From: Chrysophaeum taylorii
Taxonomy: Eukaryota; Sar; Pelagophyceae; Pelagomonadales; Pelagomonadaceae
DNA: 64,000 nt
NCBI GenBank assembly: GCA_029834535.1
Contig: JAQMWT010000139.1
Coordinates: 62,001 to 126,000 of the forward strand
Direction of reading: 5' to 3'
Under the pieces are notes generated by a model, which saw only the letters and a program-made list of their open reading frames with translations, was not told the DNA's origin and searched no databases. A program made the translations under genes and the position numbers. Positions 33,724-45,760 of the stretch are shown piece by piece (position 1 is the stretch's first letter; every line of letters starts with the position of its first letter).

Positions 33724-34084
33724 CGCTCATATCCTCCACCACCTGTGGCGTAAGGAGAATTTTAGGGGCTACCTGGCGTGCCTTCGAATCCTGGCTCGCC
33801 GCTCGCGTCCGTGCCCTTGGTGGGGTCACTTGACGAGGATGGCCGTTCTCCCGCCACACGACCACAAACAACTTCCGTGCCTGGTCCTCACAACTTGAGG
33901 ATCGGCTGTTGCTTTATGATCAAGGATATATCGAAAAACAGAAATCAGGGTGACGCATGTCACGGAAAAGGAAGATGATGTCATAGAGAACACTGACATC
34001 ATCAGAACGGAGTAGGGTGCCCCTGATAAGGGGGGGGGGGGCTAGAAGAGGGGTAAGCCTTAGGGGGCGGGAGTTGCCGCCACA

Positions 34085-34230
34085 GTGAGCACGAGTGGGT
34101 TTACGCCGAACTTACTGGGGTTAGAGATTGGGACTAGGTGAACTTACTGGGACCAGGCGAACTTACTGGGGTTAGAGATTGGGACTAGGTGAACTTACTG
34201 GCGAACTTACTGGCCTGCACTTGTCACCCT
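34085..34230 (+). repeat. 19-bp satellite, block interrupted by the gypsy insertion
   Basis: GGTGAACTTACTGGGACCA-type units resume right after the gypsy element's right-hand target duplication, so this block and the one ending near 31190 were contiguous before the insertion. Confidence 0.7.
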
Positions 34231-37200
34231 CTAAATAACCAGTTAGAAATTGAGTTCCAGGTACTCAGGCGTTATCTTCACTAGACAAACAGAGCTGAGA
34301 ACCTCATCAAGTATAGCACCAAATGGCACCGTGATCAATCTTCAGGGATTGCGCCATGTGGTACAAGATGGCAAGCCTCTTACTTCGATAGTATCATCCA
34401 TTCGCGCATCTACAGTAGACCTAGGCAAACAAACCGCGGTCTAGCGGCCTGCTTGCACGTCTGAACGCCCCATGCACCATCCCTCGGTTGGTCATTTCGG
34501 CTAACAATTTGACCCTCCTTAGTATCCTGCCTTTTGGAGAACCACGTGACCTTCGTCTACCCCAATGCGCCGAAACTCGCTCCTTTGAGTACGCCAGCAT
34601 CGTATCTGCGCAGTGCCAATTACGTTCCAGACTTGCCGTTTCACGACAAAAACATAACTGATACTACGAGTTTACTATTTGTAGTCCATCAGGGGAGGCA
34701 GATTGTAACGTCGTTCGACACCCACATCGATGCCGGCATGTCTGTCAGCCACGTGCGCAACGAAGAGGCCATTGTGGCGCAGCATAACACCTCATCAACT
34801 TCACCTCCGCCAGATGCCCTGTCATCTCCAGCTATCGCAGCCACTCCATCACCTACTCCCGAAGGACTTCCTGATTATGCTTCACCATCTGTCGACAGCA
34901 GCCCTGCCTAGTCTCATCCGCGTTTGTCGCACAAGATGACGATTCCTTCAGATAAAGATAATGGATGACAACACCAATCACAATAATCGGAATCACAGCC
35001 ATCACAGCAACAGCAACCAAAGGATCCAGAGACTCGGACAGCTTTTTTTCAGATCAGTCATTTCTAGATCGACTTCCTTTCGTCCAAAGATGAAGTCACG
35101 ATGATAAAAGGTGGTGACCATCTACGAGTCGTATTGTAAGACTGCGGATTCACTCACGTCGTTATTAACCGTATTTGGAAAGATAAGATCAAGGCAGATC
35201 TCGTCAACGACTGCGGTTTTCGCATTCCCAAGGGGCAGCTGTTCATTGTTTAGCGAGTCGCCTTCTCTCTAATGGTCAATTGTTCACCAAGCAAATTGTT
35301 CGGTCTAATCATGGGCAAACTTGGAAGTGCCACTCCGAGCAAAGTGAGCCCCACGCTCATACTTATATGTATAACTCAATGCTGTCCCCTGCATAAGGAC
35401 GTGCCCATGTACTGGCATCCAACAATAACATACGACGACCCAGTCTACCTCCATATGGTATCCTCAGCTTTTATTCTTATTTTTCGCTGACATCAATTCT
35501 TCTTGTGTTTCAGCCGGCGGACACGCTTTTGACCTGAAACGCAAGATAGAAGCAGCCTACATTGTGGTCGACCTTTCTTGGGCACCACTTCGATGATTTG
35601 CACTCCTTAACCTGTTGGACAAAGATTCGCAACTTTTCGATGTGTATTTGTCCACAATGATCTTCCTGCTTCATAGTACTACTCTCGCCAAGAAATCAAG
35701 TGTTCTGTGTTTCAAGTTCCTCGCTTATCTGGGACATTAACTGTCACCTGCATGCTTTTCATCACGCGCCACGTCATCGGCATGCTTACATGCATGATTA
35801 TGGCGAATGGACCAACTTTTCTAGTCAGAGCGACCTACACGAGGATATTCTCCAAGAGGTCATGAACTATGATCTTGATGATGTAGAGGAATTTTCTATT
35901 CCGTAGTCACCTCGGATGACATAGAGCGCGAGCCCGACAAAATCGTGGAACTCCGTGGGCTAAGTCATGAAAACAAGCTAAAGCACATCGAGTCGATATG
36001 CAAAAAGATCAGTGGACCTTGCTCCGATGTAGGGTTCAAACTCGAGCAACTACCAGCAGATCGGACACCTTGTTCGACGTAGTTAGTGCTAAAATCTACG
36101 TATTTCGCTGACTCATGGGCGTCACAAAGCACGTCTCGTCGTCTATGGGTTTTTAGCGTGAGTTCACATCGATTTCTGTCCCACTAGTTCGCCCGCAGTC
36201 ATGCTGGCTACCAACCTTACTCTAATCGCTACGGCAGTCAAGAACGAGCTGCCTACATCGCGCAGACATTCCTTAAGCTTTCATTCAGTCTGAGCTCGAC
36301 AGTCCCGTCTCGTTTGGATAAACTTCCCTCGCGGAATTCAGGTGTCTGGGAGCTGGGCTCAACAGATTGAGCGGGACCACCCCGAGACAGCTTTTGCGTC
36401 TAGACAAGGCCCTCTATGGTCTAGAGTAGCCAGCTCTCTAGTGTGGTCTAAAGTAGCCAGCTCTCTAGTGGAACATCAAGCAAGACCGTTTTCCGCATCT
36501 TATGTTCGGAAAATCCCATGTCTGGTATTTTTCGACACGGCAACCCACAACTGGCCGTCCTATATGTCACGGTAGATGATCTCTTGATCATTAGGATAGA
36601 CGCAGGTAAGGTCACGTGGCTCCGGCAGAATCCTAATATAGTCAGGGAATATGGCACCGTTGGCATGAGAGCATTCGACCTTGCCTTGGCTTGGCGACAG
36701 CCGCATCCGGGGGGGGGGGGCGCGCGAGAACACGAAAAGAACGCCTCCCCAGCACGAAAGCTTCGCGCTGGGGGGTCGATATCCCCTGCCCTAGGCCTCC
36801 CCTATAGCGCGGAGGGATCGCCCCCCCACCCCGTAGGACGACGGGCACCGCAGCACCTGAGTGGTCCAAAACGTAGGCTACAGTTTGGCAGGGAAATTGG
36901 GTTTCGAGGGGTGTCTTTGGCGACGCTGAATGGGTCGCAAGGAATGTGGCGGCCTCCTGGTAGAATGTGGCGTCTCCGAGGTCCATGAGGTAGTCGCGGA
37001 GGTTCTCCTCTGGAGCTGGGCTCTCATCCTCCTCCTCATCGAGGGCAGGATCGTCGACGGAGTCTGGCTCGTTGGCCTCGCCATGTTCGCGGGGGGCGGT
37101 TCGTTGTCGTCATCATCGTCGTCTTGAGGACAGGGCGCGTACAATATGCCGACAAGTTTTACGGCTCGGGAGTCGCGCGTATGGCTAAGCCACTGTGATT

Positions 37201-38400
37201 TTCCTGCAGCCGCGCCTCCTCTTGTCCGATTCTTTTAACGCCTATGCCCGCGACGAGCGCGAGGCTAGCAGAGGCGCTCCCTCCCGGCCGAGTCGCTGGC
37301 ACCCAGTCCGTGGCCGTCCGTGGTTCTATAGCTCTGCTGACCACCTGGGCGCTCGGCAAGCATTCGAGGCCTCTTCTAGAGTGCGTGCGCGGTGGTCAGA
37401 CACCCCCCTAGCACGAAACTTTCGTGCTAGCAGGAAACTTTCGTGCTAGGAGGTCGCAGACTCCCCCCCGGGCACAAAACTTTGGCGCAGGGGGTTGGCG
37501 GCCCCCTCGCCCAGCAAAACGCTGTTCTCGCGCCCCCCCCCTCCTCGGATGCGGCTGTCGCCCCTCGGATGCGGCTGTCGCCAAGCCCTTGGCAAATAAA
37601 TAAAATCATAATTGACAATGGTACTGATGATTCTCTTTTCTGTACTCGAAGGACGTCTCTCGATGAATCTTGCAGCTAATGTGTTTATGATTTGCTTTCT
37701 GAAAGCGATTCAAATCTCGATTTACTAAGTTTCGGCGGTACCGACATTCCTTACAGCTACGAACTTTTCAACAAGCCGAAAGCTAAGCAGCACAATGATT
37801 CAGCACCCCCTTTGGACAACTCACGAGAAAACTTCGCGCATTACTATGGCACGTGTATCTGCTCGCCAATCACTTGACACGACCACTTTTTGCAGCTGCA
37901 AGGGCGTGAATGATCCCCAACAGTTGCATTTGCTTCAGCCGTATGGCAGGCTTCGATACCTCAAGGACAGTACTCCTAACTCCCTTGACATTACTGAGAT
38001 AATCCCTCTTTGACGCGTATTCTCCACGCGCCGACCGGCCCTTATTCAGAGATACTTTCGCTCGAGACCTCTCCTGTCCTTTGTCTTACATGGGCAAAAT
38101 TTGCCGACAACTTAGATTTCCACATGCTCTCTTCATTATTTTTTGTCCACGGCAGCCTTGTGCTTTGGACAAGTAGTTGCCAAACGGCCACCGCCAAGCG
38201 CACTAAAGCTGAGCTCATTGCCGCTAGCGCTGCATCAGATGTAGCAGACTGGTTTCACTAACTTTCCTTCACATCACTTTAGTTTTCGGTTGTAAATACT
38301 GCCACGCTTATTCCACTTCCGGTGTCTACGACCGCCCCTTAACCCCTTCGTGCGCCGTCTCACTTCCTCCACCCTTTTTATCAGTCGCCATTTACAAAAC
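34231..38400 (+). pseudogene. Ty1/copia retrotransposon, heavily decayed
   Basis: Recognisable pol remnants in order on the plus strand. At about 34530-34911 a Ser/Pro-rich segment resembles the integrase-RT linker. At 36385-36420 LLRLDKALYGLE matches the copia RT motif L-x-KALYGLKQ and is followed by stop codons and a 27-bp-scale direct duplication (about 36417-36470). At 36555-36600 AVLYVTVDDLLII is the YVDD active site (one residue inserted). At 37900-37990 QPYGRLRYLKDSTPN matches the RT-RNase H linker (LRYLKGT). At 38145-38260 SLVLWTSSCQTATAKRTKAE matches copia RNase H (SW-SK-Q-x-V-A). Every domain is broken. A 900-bp inverted-repeat element interrupts it at 36688. LTRs were not identified. 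Confidence 0.75.
36685..37590. mobile_element. 900-bp terminal-inverted-repeat element nested in the copia relic
   Basis: GGCTTGGCGACAGCCGCATC at 36688-36707 is repeated in inverse orientation ending at 37587, and CTT flanks both ends (36685-36687, 37588-37590), fitting a 3-bp target duplication. The right inverted repeat is partly duplicated (CGGATGCGGCTGTCGCC twice, about 37546-37583). Inside are several GC-capped hairpin motifs around GCACGAAA/TTTCGTGC, for example a perfect 10-bp-arm palindrome near 37408-37430. A weak minus-strand frame (36878-37144) has an Asp run but no transposase motif. It is probably a non-autonomous MITE-like element, possibly PIF/Harbinger by duplication length and the GG terminus. 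Confidence 0.65.
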
Positions 38401-39458
38401 CTATTCCACTTCCCATCGACATTGATAATGCCCTGTCAACCGCAAGCCATCATACCGTGATGCCAGCGTTTCGCTAAATTTAACTAAGGGAATTGCGCAT
38501 TCGAGGCTAAAAGGAATCGCAACAAAATAAAGTATTCGCCGCTTATGGTGCCCAACATAATTCTAAGTCGTAGACCACCCTGCTAAACTGTAACAAATAA
38601 ACTTGTTTTTTGTTGACAGTAGCTCTAGCTACTCAAACATCCCCGAGAATAAAAATCACTCTGCGCCCTCGCAGTTCGAACTTAGGAGACCTAGACTATG
38701 ATAATGTCTGCCAAGGAAGGAGCTCATAGCTCGAGGATCCCAGTAAATTGACGTCGTCGCAAGTTCAGTTGTGGAAGAGGCAGGGCAATGAGGAAGGTGC
38801 ATAGTAGCGTTACTCAGACTCCCGCCTAAAATCTCACCCCAACCCTCCTTTCTCTCTTTTACTCTTCAACTTCGCCAATAAGTAAATCAAAGCTATGCAT
38901 TTACTACTGCTTATAGCTGTCTGGTCATCGCAGAGACCGGACGTACACGTGAGGAAGCTATACCAGCTACACACGGATTTCCATATACCTCGAGGGTCGT
39001 GACAGTAGGCCCTCGGCCCTCAAGTAACTGGGAAATATGCGACAAAAAGCTGATCCGGACAAGCCGTCCCCTTTATACCGCTACGAAATTTTACCTTCAG
39101 TTGCGGAAATCTATCTCCTCATACCCGAAGAGGCATGCTCACTCTGGACGACTCAGCTCGACTCCGTGGCTCAGGCAGAACGCCCAGAGGCCCAAAGGGC
39201 GGTCCATTAAAGAGTGCGGCGTTGCGGGTTTTGTCTGCAGCCATGAGTTGTTGGCGTGCCCCCCGCAACGTCGAGCGCCGCGCCTCCCGACAATAAGATC
39301 TGGTGTCCCCCTCAGCGAGGCATTCCTCAACGGACAGCAAAGATGAGCCTTATACCTCTGAGTGCTGACGAAGTTCAGTTGCAGGTAAAGAGTGCTAAGC
39401 GTCACGGATGTCGGGACTGCGCAGTACTGTGTAAATTCCTCCGCAGCTGAGGCAAGAC
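38401..39458. other. Intergenic, no gene recognised
   Basis: AT-richer DNA between the copia relic and the second UBZ4-PAH gene. Frames near 39000-39450 on both strands lack motifs. The last 200 bp presumably include the promoter of the gene at 39459. Confidence 0.45.
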
Positions 39459-42256
39459 ATGACAGCTCGCCCCCCGCGGCCGGCGACGAGCGCTGTCGCG
39501 TACACGGGCGGACATTCTAAGTGTCCAATCTGCGGTCGGTCTTTTGCTAGCGAGAAGCTCATTCTCCATGCGGATCGATGTGCGTCGCGACGATACGAAC
39601 GCGCGTCGCCACGATACGTAGACGATTCCGACCCATTCGAAGCCGTTCCGCAGTCCGGTGTCGAAAACTTCGAGAAGGACCAGGCGTCGAAACGGCGAAA
39701 GATCGCCACACGAAGGGACGCACTTGAACCACGCAGCTCACGTTCTCGCCGCCACATGAACTCTAGAGCATGTATGGCGACTGGCATGCGACTCTGGTCA
39801 AGAAAGAGCGCGGAGCCGAACTCGCTTGTAGTTACCTTTGGCTTCTCGGCGGTGCGTCACGAACCCACTTCGCCGCAACCGCTGGTTTTGATCTCGTGCC
39901 TCGCAGTTTGGTTCCGACGACGAGGGCGTGAGCAAGGCGAGCCTCCCTCCTCACGCACCTTCTCGAATGTCGCCGCCGCGAGGCCAGAGCGAGCACGACG
40001 ATGCTCCCGACCACATAAATCGATGCGATGCCGTAAAGCTTTCACGAGGTCCACCGAACATGGGGCGTCACCCATTGCGGCCAAATCCTCGTAGCGAAGT
40101 TCGAATTACGAATCACGAAGACAAGGAAGAGAAGGATAAGGACGACGAGATGGGCACTACGATCGACACTGCAACTTTGGCAACGATCGAGCTCACAACC
40201 AAACACACAGATCAGCAGAACGTCTCGAACTCATTGAAACCCATCCAGAATCCGTTTGAGAGGATGGACATAGCCAAACTACAAGGGCACCATCAGCCCA
40301 TCACAAGCCGCGCCGTGGCTGATGTCGACCCTTCTCTCATACCAGTCATACGTGCAGCGGACGAGCGCCTGAAGCGCCTGCCAGAGAGTTCGCAACTCGG
40401 TGTCAACGGAAATCTATCGCGCACGTCTTGTTTGATGTTTGTAGAAGTTTTTTTATTGTTGTGGCAAATTGTTCAGCATTTAGACAATTGCGACTGTGTT
40501 TCGTTCGGAACAGGCGCGTTGGTCTTCACTAAGCCCAATGGCGACCCCGATTCGAAGCGCAACGACCGATGGCAAGCCTTGCTTGCGGCCGAGGTGGTAC
40601 AACTTGAGTCGTTTGAACGTTCGCGAAAAAAGCGCGGAGGCAAAAAGACCCCAGTCCATCGACCGCGAATCCAGAGCGTTGGGCCTTTTCCTCGTGCGAT
40701 TCCAAAGACTGTCCGTACCACAGCAACAACGAGTCGAAAAAGAACAAAGCTGCAAGTGGATTTGCCGAGCGTTATCGAGTGGCTCGCCACGAAGGCCTCC
40801 ACGAAGAACGCGGTCCAGTGCGGATGCGAGATCGAGTCGCTCCCCTCCACTGACACGATCAGTGGTTCGACTGCGCCCTCTCTTCTTCGGATGTTGGCGG
40901 AGGCGTCATACGAGATTCAGTGCAATTTCAACGATACTATGGCCGAAGACTCGGATACCAACGCCATTGCGGCGCGCAAAGAGATCGCAAATTTGGGGGA
41001 TTCTGCGACCGCGGAGCGTACGCAACGTCGTCACATTCCTGACTGCAGGCAACTCGCTCAATCGGATATTTCTGGCGAACGCGTCTCTCATTTCAGGGTG
41101 CCGACAAACGTTGATCGTAATTCGGACGCAGTCCCCATTCCTGTTTCTGGCTCGACTCAACCTGCCCCAGCCCCAGCGAGCATATCTGGCGAAAGTAAAT
41201 CGTGCTCGACCGCGCATACCAATGAGCCTCTTCTTTCTTCCGTAGAGGCTGCAGTTCCCTGTCCTGACTCGATGCGACTTGCTCCAACATTGGCGAGCAC
41301 TTCTGGCAACGACGAATCTTGTTCCACCGTGCCAACAGATGATGATGTTCGTCTTTCTAGCACGATAGCTTCAAGCTCCGCCCTTCGTCCACCATCTCCG
41401 ACTGGTATCAACCGCGACGATCTCCAAGTACGCGCTGCAGAGCCAGGGCTTGCAAAGGAAGCGATTCAGTATCTCCATAGAATGAAGAACGTACACAAGC
41501 TCAGTACGCCCACCATCGTCACGTTTGCCGAGTTTGTGAATGTACGTCATTTTTGTCTTCACCTGCCGCTTTATGTTGTTCACCTCACAGGCGTACCAAA
41601 ATATATTGATAACCAAGTCTGTTTTGATTGACTTCACGAAGAGGCTTCTCAAGGGCTATCCGGACCTCGTTAAAGAGTTATCGATGTTCCTCACGTACAA
41701 CGATCGACACATGTGTCCGCAGCCCCCTTCTTTTCTTCCTCCGCCTGCGATGCCGTGTGAGCCGCAGTGGACGAGTCCTCAGCATTTCGCTTTCGATTGC
41801 CCTGATTTGCCGATGGAGAACATGTTTCCGCCACCACCGTCCTTTTTTGGACCACAAGGGCCATTTTTCCCACCCTTTGAGCCTGTCCCTCCATCGCCCT
41901 CGGATCTTGTGCCCCACGAGAGCACCCAAAATGGTCCTCTCGGGGCCACGTGTTCGGCATTCCCTTTTTTCGAGCAGCACGATCCAAAGAAATCAGCGCC
42001 CACTACACAGGGCCGTGCGCTCCCAGAACCGCTAAAGAAGCCGGCCAGCAGCTTGGCTACTACTACCGCTGTTCTCTGGATGACGAAGTGTCGGCACAAC
42101 CTTCAACACGTGGCTCCGGAGAGTGGAGAGCCACTTGAACATCAGCGACGGTGCGTTGAGCCGTCTTCTGCCCTTCACGAAAAGCTAGTGGAGCCTATTT
42201 CGCTGTCACCGGAACGAACCCATCATCAGCAACCTTACGTTGCTGCATCTTCCTAG
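39459..42256 (+). CDS. UBZ4-like zinc finger plus PAH domain protein, paralogue 2
   Basis: join(39459..39851, 39907..40399, 40514..41541, 41591..42256), 859 residues with continuous frame. Introns are 55, 114 and 49 bp with GTGCGT, GTGTCA and GTACGT donors. Finger residues C22, C25, H37 and C41 have the UBZ4 spacing. Family blocks follow: WSRKSAEPNSLVVTFGFSA at the first splice site, DDAPDH, a charged KEEKDKDDEM tract, TKLQGHHQPITSRAVADV, GALVFTKPNGDPDSKRNDRW and STAPSLLRMLAEASYE. The PAH helix pair AIQYLHRMKNVHKLSTPTIV / TKRLLKGYPDLVKELSMFL spans the third intron. The C-terminus is Pro/Phe-rich (FGPQGPFFPPFEP) and ends QQPYVAASS, nearly identical to paralogue 3. Probably nuclear; function unknown. 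Confidence 0.85.
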
Positions 42257-43559
42257 TTGAGCATTCCCTCGCTCTCTCTGCTCAAAAATAACGCACCATC
42301 TGAGTGACTTTCGCGATATATATTATTTATATCTGTGTGTCAGTCGAATAACAGCAACATACGACAAACAAGCGCAGCGCGAGTGGCACATTCGGCATAT
42401 GTGGCTGGGACCTGAATTCTTCTCAAATCCCAGTTAACGCACTCCGCAAAGCTCCGATGCGTACCGCGATTATCTACTTGAGACTTGGCCTTGCTACTCC
42501 ATCACTATTGCCTTTGCTCCCTACGTGTGCGCAACACTACCGCGCTTGTCGTGCGATGCACTCTTCGTTCGTAATACTACAGCAAATCCCATCAAGTTAC
42601 GTTTTTGGAATTCAGCTGGCGTTGAGGCCCGAACAAGTTGTCTCGTCGAAGACACCATCGGTTTGACGGGCGCTCCTTCGTTACGCCAGTTCTAATTTTG
42701 TGATGTATACAAGCTCGATGTAGGTATTCCAGGATGACTACGACTAGTTGCCTCGACACGCAGATTTTGCGACGCAAAACTTTGCGACGCATAATCCGAC
42801 GTGCTTCTTCCGAAATGAGATCGGTCAGACCAGAACACTGCTCGAAAAGCTTCTCTCCCAGGCACTCGCTGACCGTCGTAAAGACCATGGGGTAGAAGGT
42901 CCCTTATGGAGCCGTAAGGTTTGCGAAATCAAAAATTCGCGGCGATCGGCCGGCGATGTACGTGGTGAGATGGTATGGGGGTTTGGAGTCAGGGGCGCGA
43001 ACAGCTGCGCGCGCGTTGAGCTGGGTACGGTCAAGCCGACGAGTCAGGAGTCGCACTGTCGACGTATTCGGTACAGTTATAGTCCAGCAAGGGCGTCCTG
43101 TCAAAGGGGTCGAGTTTGTACAGCTGCTTGCGGGTGGTCGGTCGTTTGGCGTCCTGTGCGACAGCTTTCCGCATCCAGCGGCCCGAGGCGGATTAGGCCT
43201 GTCTTTTATTTAGGGAGCTTGATCACCATCTCGAGGAGGTGCGTGACCGAGAGATCTACCTCCTCGAAGAGGCCATCGGCCTTCTTGTACCAGTCGATGA
43301 CGAGGTAAAACGCATGCAATGCAGAGCAGATCAAAGTCTCATTCCCGCAGGTTCCGTCGTACGAACGAGCGCAGGAAAGTTGGCTCGATCCTTCTGTTCC
43401 ACGAGAGTACTTCGCACTTGCTTTCCGTGCACGAGGGGTTGTTCTTCGGCGCGGCAGAATGGCTTGATGCGCAGCCTGGTGAGGCTGCCTGGGGCAAAAT
43501 CTGAGCCGAGGCCACGTGTTCCGAGCTTAGAGAGCAACTCGAGGGTGTACATTTTCGAA
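42257..43559. other. Unassigned region with short minus-strand frames
   Basis: Several short minus-strand frames look protein-like (SECLGEKLFEQCSGLTDLIS near 42850; LHAFYLVIDWYKKADGLFEE near 43290), but no splice scheme links them cleanly and no family is recognised. It may be a decayed or multi-exon gene on the minus strand. Confidence 0.3.
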
Positions 43560-43605
43560 ACATTGTCTTTAAAGGTCGACTGCTAAGAGGGGTGTGTGTG
43601 TGTTC
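43560..43605 (-). mobile_element. LINE 3' terminus, very short copy
   Basis: GTCTTTAAAGGTCGACTGCT followed by AAGAGGGGTGTGTGTG is the reverse complement of the LINE 3' end seen at 46552-46580 and 55861-55886. Confidence 0.55.
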
Positions 43606-44972
43606 GAAACATTGTCCCTTATATGGCATGAATGAATGGACATACCGCGGATTTACGCCCGTTCTGCACAGATGCCACATAATAACAAAAGTGGGGTATA
43701 AAAAAGAAGTGGGGAAAAAATGAGGTGCTGATTTTTGGTACACTCCCCATTTTCGGCTCTCAGCTTTCCTGGCATTTTTCTTGCCATAAAAGAGTTTAAA
43801 AACATTTTTGCCCAGTTCCATTTTTTTGACGAGGGATGGCTCGGCAGAAGAAACCGGATGCACGGGATTCCCAGCGGCGGTTGGCGGCGAGGCGGATCCG
43901 TCCCAACTGGTCCAAGATTAGATGGACGCCAGCTCGGGGGTGCCAGAAGATTCGAAGCCGAAGATCAAGACGCTGGCGGGACGAGATCACGAAGCGGTGC
44001 GCGGCGACGCCAGCCATGCAAATGCGCGGTGTAGCTAGCTACTGGAATTGGTAACGCTGTGTGGAGTGGCTCGAGAAAAACGACTATCCCCCTGGCTACA
44101 ACGACGGCGACGAGGTGCCGCCCTCTGGGGAGCATCCGGCGTGCTCCCCGATGCCCCTTCGACCTGAGCCACCCGCACGCTAAGGCAACAATCGTGCGAC
44201 GACGACGGATCGCCGCGGCAAGTACCTGTGCGTCAGTCTCAGAGTCACTCGAAATGCTCGAGTCGCTCGAGTCGCTCGATGCGACGGGGAAGACGGGGAA
44301 TGACGGCTGTCGCAGGGAGATGATGTCGTGTCCCAAAACTTGACGCACGGAGGTGACGGGCCCGCGGACACCGCCGAGGAAGTCGGCCAGATATCTCTAT
44401 GCTCACCCTCGTCCACCACCCGGGCTTTCAACCCCCCACTGGACCTCCCTTCAAGGATCGCCGAGCGGACGCGGGTTCGAGCGGACGTGGGTCGACAGCT
44501 GCTGTAGGCCAACGGCTCAACTCCTTCCCTCTCGTTGAATGCCCCCGGCTAGTCGACGGCTTCGCCTCATTCCTCCCCGGGCGCAGCCGTGGATACCCTC
44601 CTGGTTCCATCCTCTGAAACCCATTTCCCCCACACAACGAGAAACGAGAATCGGCTCTTGTGCGAAAGCCATGAAAATTTTACTTGGCCGTAAGGGGACG
44701 TACCGAAACGACACCTACTTACGTCCGCGCCAGGGATGCGAGGTGCTCAGGAAGAGGCGTGTTGGGACGTTGCCACATGGTAAAAAAGTGCTTCCACGAA
44801 AGCCGGGTCATGCGCTTGTTTCGGTTGGTGACTTGGGCCAGAAACGCGCCCCGAACATCATCGCCGAGCGTCTGGAAGTTCACCTCCGCGAAGCAAATCT
44901 CTAACACCATCACGAAGTCCTCGTCGGGCTCGATCTCGGCATCCTGCATTCTAGCTCCTTCTTGAGCGCGGC
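43606..44972. other. No supported gene
   Basis: Frames of 60-130 codons occur on both strands, none with a recognised domain. The words AGTGGGGTA, AGGTGCTGATTTTTGGTAC and others near 43690-43740 recur near 47868-47935, so part of this is a dispersed repeat. Confidence 0.4.
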
Positions 44973-45474
44973 TTAAGCGGCCTCGGCGTCCGCGAATGCC
45001 GCGCCAATAACCACAGGCGACGGCGGCGGCGGCGGCGCTTCATCTCTCGAGCTGCCGTCGACAAACACACTAGAATTGTCTGGTGTCGCGTTGACAACCC
45101 CCCAGAGCTTGGCCGTGCTGTCCCAGGAGCCCGTTGCGAGGAGGTCGCCCGCGGGCGAGAAGGCGACCGAGTTTACCCAATCCGAATGTCCCTCGAACGT
45201 GTTGACGAGTCTCCGCGATCGCACCTCCCAAAGCTTGGCCGTCGTATAGTCTTAGGAGCCCGCCGCGAGGAGGTCGCCCGCGGGCGAGAAGGCGACAGCG
45301 TTTAGCGTGTACACTATCCAAATGCCCCTTGAACGTGTGGATGAGACGCCGCGACCTTACATCCCATAGCTTGGCCCTGTAATCGTCGGATCCCCTTGCT
45401 CGTTTTCTGTCCTTTCTGAGAATGTACTCGATGTATGCGATTAGAGGTCGAAAAGTGGAGGCCAGTAAGTTCAC
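44973..45474 (-). pseudogene. WD40-repeat gene fragment, truncated and frameshifted
   Basis: Three consecutive WD40 units are readable on the minus strand: AKLWDVRSRRLIHTFKGHLD, then NAVAFSPAGDLLA, AKLWEVRSRRLVNTFEGHSD, VNSVAFSPAGDLLATGSWDS and TAKLWGVVNA. The second unit contains an in-frame TAA (plus strand TCTTAGGAG at 45250), and a frameshift follows HLDSV near 45310. The C-terminal tail ends at 44973. Repeats normally fold as a seven-blade propeller, so most of the gene is missing. The 5' edge of the fragment meets the helicase-associated satellite at about 45460, suggesting that it was carried or cut there by that element. Confidence 0.8.
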
Positions 45475-45760
45475 CTACTCCCAATCTCTAACCCCAGGAA
45501 GTTCACCTGGTCCCAGTAAGTTCACCTGGTCCTTTAATAAACCCACACCCACTCTCCTTTGAGCTCGTCGCTCTCACCCCCGCCAATCTAAGCTGCTTTG
45601 ATCCGCACACGCCGCTAAGCTTTGAGTTTACTCTAAAAGCCCCAGTAAGTTCACACTTGGTCTCAGTAAGTTCACCTGGTCACTAAGTTCACCTAGTCCC
45701 AATCTCTAACCTCAGTAAGTTCACCTGGTCCCAGTAAGTTAACCTATAGTGCGCGTGTAG
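45460..45760 (-). repeat. 19-bp satellite beside helicase relic D
   Basis: CCCAGTAAGTTCACCTGGT units with the shared unique segment (CTTTGATCCGCACACGCCGC at about 45596) in the middle, reversed relative to 30045 and 31124. Confidence 0.75.

Larger units (their letters stand above)
31204..34089 (-). mobile_element. Ty3/gypsy LTR retrotransposon, internally deleted, with 5-bp target site duplication
   Basis: Two LTRs, 31209-31546 and 33744-34084 (338 and 341 bp), differ at only a handful of positions plus small indels, so the insertion is young. LTRs begin TGTGGCG and end CGCCACA; GTGAG is duplicated at 31204-31208 and 34085-34089. In the element's sense (minus strand) the 5' LTR is on the right. 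Only about 2.2 kb lies between the LTRs, encoding RNase H and integrase; gag, protease and reverse transcriptase are missing. The element sits inside satellite belonging to the helicase-relic cluster. A solo LTR of the same family is at 63478-63818. Confidence 0.93.

Noticed and set aside
27365-38400. CAGTCGCC words at 27372 and 38385 as LINE 3' ends
   Set aside because: They resemble the GCAGTCGAC terminal word, but the neighbouring sequence matches only between these two sites and not the LINE 3' UTR; more likely a copia-associated flank.
42592-43552. Minus-strand multi-exon gene
   Set aside because: Protein-like short frames exist, but no set of GT-AG junctions joins them, and stops interrupt each; recorded as unassigned rather than a gene.
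43836-44054. Basic 72-residue frame resembling a small ribosomal protein (eL39-like)
   Set aside because: Only loosely similar in Arg/Trp spacing; the conserved N-terminal and Trp-Arg core of eL39 cannot be aligned, and the surroundings are repeats.
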